Source of the DNA: Roseiarcus sp963820795
GTDB taxonomy: Bacteria > Pseudomonadota > Alphaproteobacteria > Rhizobiales > Beijerinckiaceae
Length of the DNA stretch: 64,000 nucleotides
Direction: 5' to 3'
Assembly (NCBI GenBank): GCA_963820795.1
Contig: CAWGBJ010000027.1
Location: forward strand, 1 to 64,000
Positions 35,406-44,500 of this stretch are shown here, piece by piece. Numbering within the stretch: position 1 is the first letter of the stretch; each line of letters begins with the position of its first letter. The notes beneath the pieces were generated by a model. The model searched no databases. It saw nothing but the letters and a program-made list of their open reading frames with translations, and was not told the DNA's origin. A program made the position numbers and the translations under genes.

Positions 35406-37763
35406 TTACGAGTGTCGGGCGGTTAGCTTCGCTCTTACAACCACTGGGATCGATTTTGCAGACGGCGTCTTGCTTTTCTTGTCGTGATAGCTCAGCGGCA
35501 GCAGGCCGTTCGTCTCGGGATAGTACGCGGCGATTGAACCGCGCGGGACATCGTAGGGCCGCGCCTTGAAGCCGCCCGCGGTCCGGCGCACGTCGCCGCC
35601 GTCTGTTACCGATTCAAGTTCGACGAACGCATCGGGCTCGATCTGACGATCCGCCATGTCATCCTTGTTCATGAAGACGACCATCCTGCCTCCGAAGACG
35701 CCGCGGTAACGGTCATCAAGGCCGTAGATCGTCGTATTGTATTGATCGTGACTGCGGATCGTCGTGAGTTGCAGCGCCATTGGGTCTTGAACCTCGGGGT
35801 CTTCCGCGACGCCGGCGCAAACAAGGAAGTTTGCGCGACCTGTCGCCGTATTCCATTCCCGGTTTCGCGGACCATTATAGAGGTGGAAGCCGCCGGGGAC
35901 GCGAATGCGGACATTGAAGTCGGCAAACAGTTTCGGAAACACAGCCTCGATCTTTTCACGGATAAGGTTGTAGTCGCCCTCGAAGGCGTCCCAAGGGATC
36001 CCGCTGCCCGGCAGGGTGGCGCGCGCCATGCCGCAGACAATCGAAACTTCGGATTTGAGATCAGGGCTCGGCGGCCTTACGAGGCCGCTCGACGCATGCA
36101 CCATCGACATGCTGTCTTCGACCGTCACGCTTTGACGGCCAGTCGCCTGGATATCGATGTCGCTTCTGGCCAGGCAAGGCAGGATCAGCGCCTCGCGGCC
36201 GTGCACGACATGGCCGCGGTTGAGCTTGGTATTGATCCCCACGGTCAGCTTCAGTCGCCGCATTGCCTCTCGCACGATCTTGGTGTCAGGGACCGCCGCG
36301 ACGAAGTTACCGCCAAGGCCGATGAACACCTCCGACCGGTCGTCGAGGATCGCTTGAACCGTATCCACTACCGCTCGCCCACGCTGTTGAGGCGGTCGAA
36401 AGCCGAACACCTTCTCGATTTGGCCGAGCAAGTCCGCGCTAGGCTTTTCGTCGATGCCGACAGTCCGGTCGCCCTGCACATTGGAATGGCCGCGGACGGG
36501 ACATATGCCTGCGCCGGGCCTGCCAATATTGCCTCGCAGCATTAGGAGATTGGCGATCTGCTGGACGTTCTCCGTGCCGTAACGGTGCTGGGTTATGCCC
36601 ATGCCGAAGCAGACGATGACCGACTTCGCCTGCACATAAATTCGCGCCACACGTTCGAGCTGGGCCCGCGGCAAGCCCGAGACGCGCAAGATGTCGTCCC
36701 ACGACGTTCGACGCAGATCCTCGCTCAGCGCTTCGAAGCCGAACGTATGTTCCTCGATGAAGGGAAGATCCAGCACCGGTTCTCCACCCGAACGGATGGC
36801 CGCTTCGTGCGCTTCGAGAACGAGCTTCATCACCCCTTTCAGCGCCGCGACGTCGCCGCCGACGCGGACCTGGCAATATTCACTCGCGATCGGCGTCGAC
36901 CTGAAGGTCGCCATCTCGATCGGGTCCTGCGGCGCCGCGAACCGTTCGAGCGCGCGCTCGCGCAGCGGGTTCATGGCCACGATCGGAACGCCGCGCCTGG
37001 ACGCCTCGCGCAGCGGCGTCATCATCCGCGGGCTGTTGGTCCCGGGATTCTGCCCGATCACAAAGATCGCGTCTGTCTTTTCGAAATCCTCCAACACAAC
37101 AGTGCCCTTGCCGATGCCGATGCTCTCGGGCAGGCCGACGCTGGTCGCTTCGTGGCACATGTTGGAGCAGTCGGGGAAATTGTTGGAGCCAAACCGCCGC
37201 ACGAAGAGCTGATAAAGAAACGCGGCTTCGTTCGAAGTGCGGCCGGACGTGTAGAAGTCGGCTTTGTCGGGGCTTTCCAACGCATGAAGATGCGCACCGA
37301 TCGCCGCGAAGGCGTTTTCCCAGCTGATCGGCTCGTATCGATCGGTCGTGCCGTTGTAGCGCATCGGCTCCGTCAGGCGGCCCTGTTCCTCCAGCCAGTA
37401 ATCGCTTTGCTGTTCCAGTTCGCTGACGGTGTAGGCCGCGAAGAACTCCCGCGTCACCTTTCGCTTCGTGAGCTCGAAAGAGACCGCTTTCGCGCCGTTC
37501 TCGCAAAACTCGAACGAACTGGTGTGCTTCGGGTCCGGCCAGGCGCATCCTGGGCAGTCGAAGCCGTCAGGCTGGTTCATCGACAGCAGCGCCTCTGAGC
37601 CCTTCAGAACGACGCTCTGCTCGCGAAGGGCTTGCGCAACAGCGCGCAATGCGCCCCAGCCTCCGGCAGGGCTCTCATAGGGCTCGAAGACTGGGCCGGC
37701 TTCCGGCTCGGTAACCTGGACGCCTGGCGCGCTGCCAGAAGGCGCCGGTGGTTGGCTTGACAT
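35406..37763 (-). CDS. FdhF/YdeP family molybdopterin oxidoreductase
   Basis: About 785-residue member of the DMSO-reductase superfamily, of the YdeP branch (formate-dehydrogenase-like alpha subunits with atypical N-terminus). Features: FDCPGCAWPDPKHTSSFEFC near the N-terminus, FYTSGRTSNEAAFLYQLFVR, NFPDCSNMCHEATSVGLPES, and the C-terminal cofactor domain with TIRSHDQYNTTIYGLDDRYR and MADRQIEPDAFVEL. In E. coli YdeP contributes to acid resistance; the reaction is unknown. ATG 37763 follows GGAG; an ATG at 37811 gives a longer form. FdhD-type maturation genes are not in the window. Confidence 0.9.
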   Translation of the reverse strand: MSSQPPAPSGSAPGVQVTEPEAGPVFEPYESPAGGWGALRAVAQALREQSVVLKGSEALLSMNQPDGFDCPGCAWPDPKHTSSFEFCENGAKAVSFELTKRKVTREFFAAYTVSELEQQSDYWLEEQGRLTEPMRYNGTTDRYEPISWENAFAAIGAHLHALESPDKADFYTSGRTSNEAAFLYQLFVRRFGSNNFPDCSNMCHEATSVGLPESIGIGKGTVVLEDFEKTDAIFVIGQNPGTNSPRMMTPLREASRRGVPIVAMNPLRERALERFAAPQDPIEMATFRSTPIASEYCQVRVGGDVAALKGVMKLVLEAHEAAIRSGGEPVLDLPFIEEHTFGFEALSEDLRRTSWDDILRVSGLPRAQLERVARIYVQAKSVIVCFGMGITQHRYGTENVQQIANLLMLRGNIGRPGAGICPVRGHSNVQGDRTVGIDEKPSADLLGQIEKVFGFRPPQQRGRAVVDTVQAILDDRSEVFIGLGGNFVAAVPDTKIVREAMRRLKLTVGINTKLNRGHVVHGREALILPCLARSDIDIQATGRQSVTVEDSMSMVHASSGLVRPPSPDLKSEVSIVCGMARATLPGSGIPWDAFEGDYNLIREKIEAVFPKLFADFNVRIRVPGGFHLYNGPRNREWNTATGRANFLVCAGVAEDPEVQDPMALQLTTIRSHDQYNTTIYGLDDRYRGVFGGRMVVFMNKDDMADRQIEPDAFVELESVTDGGDVRRTAGGFKARPYDVPRGSIAAYYPETNGLLPLSYHDKKSKTPSAKSIPVVVRAKLTARHS

Positions 37764-37913
37764 AGTGGGCAACTCCAAGTGGAGCAGGCGCTTATTTCGC
37801 CAGCTGGTCAAGCAGGCCTCTGCCGGGCCGGAGCATCAATGACTAGGTTCGAACGTCGCGGATTCGATGCAATGTCGCCCTTGGCCGCCGATGGATCCCT
37901 TCACGATTTCGTT

Positions 37914-38942
37914 TCAGGCCGCAAGCCGAACAGGAGGGGCCATGAATTCCGGACCTACGGCATCCACGACCGTTTCCGATAGAATCCGATCGATTTCGGC
38001 CATCGCGGACGAGTTGATATGCCAGCTCGACAGGCCCGCGATCGGGGCGAGTTGGTCCGGTCGCCGTGCGCCCCAAAGCGCGATCATTGAATCCTGTCGG
38101 TCGAGAATCCAGCGCAAGGCGAGATGGATGACCCGCCTTCCATAGTTTGCTCGCGCAAAGTGGTCGAGCCTCTCAACCGCTCGCAGGTATTCCGAAAATC
38201 GAGGAACTCTGAACTTCGGGTCGATCTTTCGTAAGTCGTCCCCGGTGAACTGTGTCTGTGCCGTCATGTGGCCGGATAGCAGACCTCTGCACAATGAGCC
38301 GTAGGCAAGCGTGACAAGGTTTCTCTGCCGACAATAAGGGAGGACGTCGTTTTCGATCGCTCTCTCGAACAGATTGTATGGCGACTGCACCGCCTGCACA
38401 GGCGCAACCTTGCGAAACGCCTCGATCTGGGAGGGGCTGAAATTGCTAAGGCCGATCACCCAAATCTTGCCGGAGCACTGCAAATCAGCCATCGCTCCAG
38501 CGGATTCTTCGATCGGCACGTTGGGATCGGGCCAATGCACCTGATAGATATCGATGACGTCGGTGCGCAGACGCTTCAGGGAATCCTCGATCTCCTTGCG
38601 AATGCGAGTCCTGCCGGCGTTGCGGAACGGCTGCCCATCCCTCCAGTCAAGACCGACCTTGGTCGCGATCTGGGCGCGCTTGCGCCGTCCACCCTCGGCC
38701 AGCGCTTTGCCCACGATCTCCTCCGAGCGGCCGAAGCCATAGGCCGGCGCCGTATCGATCAGCGTGACGCCACGATCGATGGCCTCGTGAATGGTGCGTA
38801 TCGCGTCTGCTTCATCGGTTCCGCCCCACATCCATCCACCGATCGCCCATGTCCCGAGCCCAATGCGTGATATTTCGAGCATGTCGCCGGGATTGGCGAA
38901 AAACTTTGTGTCGATTTCAAGCGTCTCGATTTGACTGACCAT
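37914..38942 (-). CDS. aldo/keto reductase
   Basis: 342-residue NADPH-dependent TIM-barrel reductase. The catalytic tetrad is visible: D and Y in LIDTAPAYGFGRSEEIVGKA, K in IATKVGLDW, H in IYQVHWPDPNVPIE. The cofactor region includes ALWGARRPDQLAPIAG. ATG 38942 has GGAGGAAC upstream. Just upstream on the same strand lies the remnant of a 3-hydroxyisobutyrate-dehydrogenase-like gene, so the two were probably one operon. Substrate is unknown. Confidence 0.92.
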   Translation of the reverse strand: MVSQIETLEIDTKFFANPGDMLEISRIGLGTWAIGGWMWGGTDEADAIRTIHEAIDRGVTLIDTAPAYGFGRSEEIVGKALAEGGRRKRAQIATKVGLDWRDGQPFRNAGRTRIRKEIEDSLKRLRTDVIDIYQVHWPDPNVPIEESAGAMADLQCSGKIWVIGLSNFSPSQIEAFRKVAPVQAVQSPYNLFERAIENDVLPYCRQRNLVTLAYGSLCRGLLSGHMTAQTQFTGDDLRKIDPKFRVPRFSEYLRAVERLDHFARANYGRRVIHLALRWILDRQDSMIALWGARRPDQLAPIAGLSSWHINSSAMAEIDRILSETVVDAVGPEFMAPPVRLAA

Positions 38943-38969
38943 GCTGTTCCTCCATCCTCGATGGGGCGA

Positions 38970-39290
38970 TTACGGGTTGACGTCGAGCCCCGCTTCCTCG
39001 GCTGCGATCAGACCGAGTGCGGTCCCAGTCGAGATCTGCATAGCCGCGAGCGATTCCTGTGATGAGCCGGTCTCGCACCAGGTCGTGGCGCGCCTGCGTT
39101 CTCTGCCTCGGCCAGCGCCAAACGTACATCCTTAAACACCAGGGGCTGGCGGAATCCGGGCGCGTAGGACTGCCTGACCAAGACCAACAAAGCCAATCGC
39201 GGCTTCAAGCGGTTGCCCGGTATGCGAGCGCGAGGCTTTCAGCGCTTGTTCCGAACCGTTAAAGCGGGAGTGCAGCCGTATCGTTCATGA
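38970..39290 (-). pseudogene. 3-hydroxyisobutyrate dehydrogenase-like gene with large internal deletion
   Basis: The 3' end matches the intact gene at 26006-26986: SYAPGFRQPLVFKDVRLALA, VRDRLITGIARGYADLDWD and LIAAEEAGLDVNP before TAA. At about 39170-39195 the N-terminal Rossmann segment AAIGFVGLG is joined almost directly to this C-terminal part, so roughly 200 codons are missing. There are also frame changes. It is a dead paralogue. Confidence 0.8.
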
Positions 39291-39689
39291 TCCTTCCTTT
39301 GCTACGTCTCGTATCGTTCGTCCGACGATGTGCGGTAAGCCTAGCGCTCTCCCCGCGGATCCCACCATCCTCCTTAGGTTGCCGTGGACCGCACATTGGT
39401 GCGCTGCAACCGGTCTTAGGTTTGAATTCGTCAGACAAAGGTTTGGATTTGCGCGTGGCGACGCTGGCGCACCACTCGCCCGGCCTCATGCGCCTGGCGC
39501 TTGGGGCTGTCGCCTGACGGCCCTCAGGCACAATCTCCGGTGGCGCAGGTCAATCGCGATTCTCGATTGGGGGACCCCGAAGTCACTCTGCTTCGGGGAA
39601 CTGAGCAGAGGCCAATCGTGCCACGTGCTCGAGGCGACGTCCGAAAGCGTCGCTGATGACTTGGTGCACGAAGCAGCAGAACAATAAAT
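39291..39689. other. intergenic stretch without recognisable gene
   Basis: Lies between the dehydrogenase remnant and the 3' end of the FixJ-like gene. A plus-strand frame of about 119 codons crosses it, but has no recognisable features or start signal. Confidence 0.4.
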
Positions 39690-40370
39690 TCATAAAGACT
39701 TTTGCGCCGAGGATTTCTCCGCCTGATGCAGTTCAAGCGCTTCGGCCGCCCTCACGAGGTCGGCCAGGGAACGCACGCCCATCTTCCTCATGATGTGACC
39801 GCGATGGATCTTGACAGTAATTTCACTGAGCCCGAGTTCGCCTGCGACTTGTTTGTTCATCAACCCTGAAGTGACAAGCGCCATAATCTCCCGCTCGCGG
39901 GCCGTGAGCGACTCGAACAGCCCGCGTAGGTCGGCGAGGGACTTTTCACCATCACGTCGCTTCCGGTCCCGTTCGATCGCTTGCGCGACAGCGTCGAGCA
40001 TGTCCTGATCGCGGAAGGGCTTCGTCAGGAAGTCGACGGCTCCTCCTTTCATAGCCCTGACGGACATCGGAATGTCACCATGGCCGGTAACCATGATAAC
40101 GGGGACGTGAATGTTCGCGTTGGTCAGTCTAGTCTGGAAGTCGAGGCCGCTCACTCCGGGCAGTCTGATGTCGAGCACCAGGCAGCATGGCGCCTCAGGG
40201 AACTTGTGCTCCAATAATTCCGCCGTCGAGGCGAACAATCTTGCCTCGAGGCCGACCGATCGAAGCAATCTGCTAAGCGCCTCGCGCACTGCGGCGTCGT
40301 CATCGACGACGAGGACGATTGGCGTCTCGGGCGCCGCATCAATCTGTCCAGGCGGCCTTCGCTGCGTCAC
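39690..40370 (-). CDS. FixJ/NarL family two-component response regulator
   Basis: 226 residues. Receiver domain at 18-130 with the acidic pocket VVDDD, phospho-acceptor D67 in LVLDIRLPG, T in VTGHGD and K in FLTKPF. A linker leads to the LuxR-type HTH at about 150-215 (LTAREREIMALVTSGLMNKQ and VKIHRGHIMRKM), as in FixJ. It is divergent from the kinase-like giant at 41572, 1.2 kb away, and is the natural candidate for its partner; that link is inference. Confidence 0.93.
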   Translation of the reverse strand: MTQRRPPGQIDAAPETPIVLVVDDDAAVREALSRLLRSVGLEARLFASTAELLEHKFPEAPCCLVLDIRLPGVSGLDFQTRLTNANIHVPVIMVTGHGDIPMSVRAMKGGAVDFLTKPFRDQDMLDAVAQAIERDRKRRDGEKSLADLRGLFESLTAREREIMALVTSGLMNKQVAGELGLSEITVKIHRGHIMRKMGVRSLADLVRAAEALELHQAEKSSAQKSL

Positions 40371-41571
40371 GAGAGTTCCCTCCTAAGCGAAGGCCAACTG
40401 GGCTGTGGCGCAGTGTGCCTCCCGGGAGGCCCCCGACATTCGCCTTGGCTTCGACGATCAAGCAAAAAAATTGACCATCCTTCTTTCCCGATCGCTCGCT
40501 AGAGCGACATCGAGCTTTGCGCAAGTTGAGTTCGTTCGCAACGGCTCGTTTGTTCCAGCGCAACCGATTAACGGCGGCCTGAGTCCCCCGACATCTAGAC
40601 GGCGACCGGCAGGCGAAGCGAAGAACCGCGTTGCCGCCACGAGGACTGTTCATTCCTTCTCAACGGCTTAATTGCGAGCTCAACGAGCGCGATCCACTGA
40701 TTTGCGTCGAGACCCTCGATCAAGCGCTCCGAAAAAGGGATCATACGAAGGGTTGCTTGTGAGAAACGAACAGACCATTTCTTCCTACCAAATCACCATG
40801 GCCCAATTGCGCAGCCGACTTAAATTGCGTGACGATCACAGGCCACGCAAAGGACGGCTAAGTGATGCCACGCGATCGAGACAAGTTGGATTGGCTATTG
40901 AACCAGGAATTCGCCCATGGGGCTAGATCAAGGCACCCTCGCGGATGGATCCGCACGCTATTTCTCGGTCGATCAGACTGAAGTTCCGGCGTCGTTAACA
41001 GTAAGCGTATTGAGGCGAACACATTGTTTCGCTGAATTCGTTCCTGTGACATAACAGCTATATGTGTGGCGGCACTGGACCTGGCAGCAGGAAGGGCCCT
41101 CCAAAGTTCTCCAGTTCCTTCCATTTATGGCGCCGAATAAGACTTATCAGTGCGTTACCGGCAAGAGGCCGGCAAGAATTATTTCTTTCCCTTTCCTCCG
41201 GACGAAGGCCGCTGTATGCGCCGTCCCTGTTTCCGTGCCTAACTCGTACCGCACGTCCCCGCTCGGGCCGTCAAACTAAGACATAGCGTGAACATAGACC
41301 ATTGGGAAGAAAACGTTTCATTCTTTTGCGAGGGGACCAAACTCGATACCGAGACGCGCGCCCGTACGCTGTTCGTTGATGGCCTTTAACTTGAGTTGTG
41401 AGCCCTGGAGATGCGATGGTGAGCCAATGCCTTGCGCGAGATCCAGAGTGCGATTAGGAGCTTTAGTCGCGTTTGGTACCTCGGTCGCGCTACATCGAGC
41501 TCCGCCGGCGATCATTTCTGCGGACACGCCCGGCGCCGTGCGCGAAATGACGTATTTAGAGAGGCCATACC
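40371..41571. other. 1.2-kb intergenic region without recognisable gene
   Basis: Lower GC than the surrounding genes. Several short frames exist on both strands but none shows family features, good start context or biased third positions. It must contain the promoters of both the FixJ-like regulator and the giant kinase gene. I could not identify operator-like palindromes. Confidence 0.45.
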
Positions 41572-44500
41572 ATGGCGGCCTCGTCCGGACATATGCCTGA
41601 GATCTTGTGGGAGGACGGGGAATTCGTCCTTTCCCGGGGCGCGTGGGACGGCGAACCGTTCCCACTCCTCGCGGCCACACCCTCATCGGCGCAGCCCTCG
41701 CCCGGAACTCTCACGCGGCTGCGACACGCCTATACTCTGCGGGACGAACTCGACCCGGGCTGGGCGGCCCGACCCCTGAGACTGGAGCCTCACAAGGGGC
41801 GGCTTACGCTCCTGATGGAGGACCCAGGCGGCGAGCCCCTGTCGCGGCTCCTGGGGCAGCCTTGGGAGATCACGGCGTTTCTGCGTGTTGCCATCGGCCT
41901 GGCGACCGCACTGACACAGCTCCACAAGCGAGGCCTCATCCACAAGGATATCAAGCCGGCCAACATCCTCGTCAACGTCGCCACCGGTGCGGTCCGGCTA
42001 ACCGGTTTTGGCATCGCGTCCCGCCTGCCGCGAGAGCGCCAGGCCCTTGGACCACCCGAGGTGATCGCCGGGACGCTCGTCTATATGGCGCCCGAGCAGA
42101 CCGGCCGGATGAACCGCTCGATCGATTCGCGGAGCGATCTCTACGGCTGCGGGGTCACCCTATACGAGATGCTAACCGGGGCGCTTCCGTTCTCCGCATC
42201 CGATCCTATGGAATGGATCCATTGTCATATCGCCCGGCCGCCCATTCCGCCCGGCGAGCGGGTGAAGGGAATTCCCGGCCCTATCGAGGCCATCGTTTTG
42301 CGACTCCTCGCCAAGCCGGCGGAGGATCGTTATCAGACCGCGTCAGGCCTCGAGACGGACCTGCGCAAGTGCCTGGCGGCTTGGGAGGCCGACCGGCGCG
42401 TCGGCCATTTCCCGCTCGGTGCGCGCGACGTACCGAACCGGCTGCTGATCCCCGAAAAGCTTTATGGACGCGAGGCGGAGATAGACACGCTCGTCGAGGC
42501 TTTTGATCGGGTGGTGGCTCACGGAAGCGCTGAACTGGTTTTGGTGTCCGGTTATGCCGGGATCGGCAAGTCCTCCCTCGTGGGCGAACTGCACAAGCTA
42601 CTGGTCCCGCCACGAGGCCTCTTCACCGCCGGAAAGTTCGACCAGTACAAACGTGACATTCCTTACGCAACATTAGCTCAGGCGTTTCAAAGTCTTGTCC
42701 ATCGAATCCTTGGCCGCGACGAAGCGGAGCTCGGCCGTTGGCGCGATGCCTTGCTCGACGCGCTTGGTCCGAATGGCCAGCTCATGGTCAATCTGATTCC
42801 GGAACTCGCGGCCATTATCGGCGAGCAGCCGCCGATCCCGGATCTTCCGCTGCAGGAGGCGCAGAATAGATTTCACATGGTGATCAGGCGATTATTTGGC
42901 GTGTTCGCGCGGCCAGAGCACCCTCTCGCGCTGTTTCTCGACGATTTGCAATGGCTGGATGCAGCGACGCTCGAACTACTCGAGCGCCTGGTCACCGACC
43001 CGGACGTGCGTCACCTCCTGCTGGTCGGCGCCTATCGTAATAACGAAGTCGGCCCCTCACACGCGCTCATTCGGACGCTGGGGCAGATACGCAAAGCCGG
43101 GGCGAGCGTCCAGGAGATCGTGCTCACCCCTCTGGCGCCCGACGACGTGGGGCGGCTTGTTACGGACACCCTGCATACGGAAGCGGAGCATGTGCATCCG
43201 CTCGCCGAACTGGTGTTCGAGAAGACCGCAGGCAATGCGTTCTTTGTGATCCAATTTCTCACGGCGCTGGCAGAAGACCAGCTGATCGCATTCGACTCGG
43301 ACGCATCAGCCTGGCACTGGAATATTGAGCGTATCCGAGCCAGGGGCTTCACTGACAATGTTGCAGACCTTATGGCCGCGAAGCTGGGCCGTCTCGCCCA
43401 TACGACGCAGGAAGCGCTGGGATTGTTGGCCTGTCTTGGAAACGTCGCTGAGATCGCCACGCTGGACCTGGTGTCCGGAAGGACAAAGTCGGCGGTCCAC
43501 ACAGCGCTTTGGCAAGCTGCCCGGGCCGGTCTCGTCCATATCAATAATGGCGCCTACGCATTTATCCATGACCGCGTCCAGGAGGCCGCTTATGGGCTTA
43601 TCCCCGAAAGCGAGCGCGCCATGGCGCACCTTCGAATCGGCCGATTGCTGGCGTCGCGGACCACGCCGCAAGAGCGCGAAGAAAAAATCTTCGTTATCGT
43701 GAATCAGTTGGACCGCGGCGCTGCGCTGATCACAGAGCCAAAGGAACGCGAGCAAATCGCCGAACTCAACCTGATCGCAGGCAGGCGCGCGAAGACCGCG
43801 ACCGCTTATGCCGCAGCCTTGCAATATTGCTCCGTAGGCCGCGGCCTGCTCGGAGAGGACGGCTGGGAGTTGAACTACCGACTCGTGTTCGACCTCGAAC
43901 TCAATTGGGCTGAGTGCGAATATTTGACAGGCAACTTAGCTTCGGCGGAAGAACGGCTATCGGTCCTCTCCGTTCGTGCATTGTCTATACTTGACTCCGC
44001 CTCCGTCGCATGCGTGCGTCTCAACCTCTATACGCATTTGGATCACAGCGACAGCGCCGTGGCTGTTGGTCTCAACTATCTACGGCGGTTCGACCGACAG
44101 TGGCCGTCGCAAGCGACAGTGGAAGACGTCCGTCGGGAATATGATCGCTTGTGGCGCGCGCTTGGCGATCGCTCCATCGAGGCGCTGCTGGATCTGCCGC
44201 GGATGATTGATCCCGACCGTTGCGCGACCATGGACGTGCTCACGGCGCTGGTGTCGCCAGCATTGTTCACCGACGAGAATCTTTTCCGCCTCGTCATCGG
44301 TCGGATGGCGACCCTCAGCTTGGAGCACGGTAACAGCGACGGTTCATGCCTCGCTTATGCTTGGCTAGGCGGTGTCGTGGGGAGGTACTTCGGAGATTAC
44401 CAGGCTGGGTTCCGCCTCGGCAAGCTTGGCTTGGATCTGGTCGAGAAGCGTGGGTTTGACCGCCTCAGCGCGCGCGTCTACCTGGTCTTCGCCGTCCATG

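Noticed and set aside
36585..37598. 337-codon plus-strand frame antisense to the YdeP-like gene
   Set aside because: Shadow of a high-GC gene with all molybdopterin motifs on the opposite strand.
40672..40926. 84-codon plus-strand frame between fixJ-like and kinase genes
   Set aside because: No family features, no ribosome-binding site and no codon bias.
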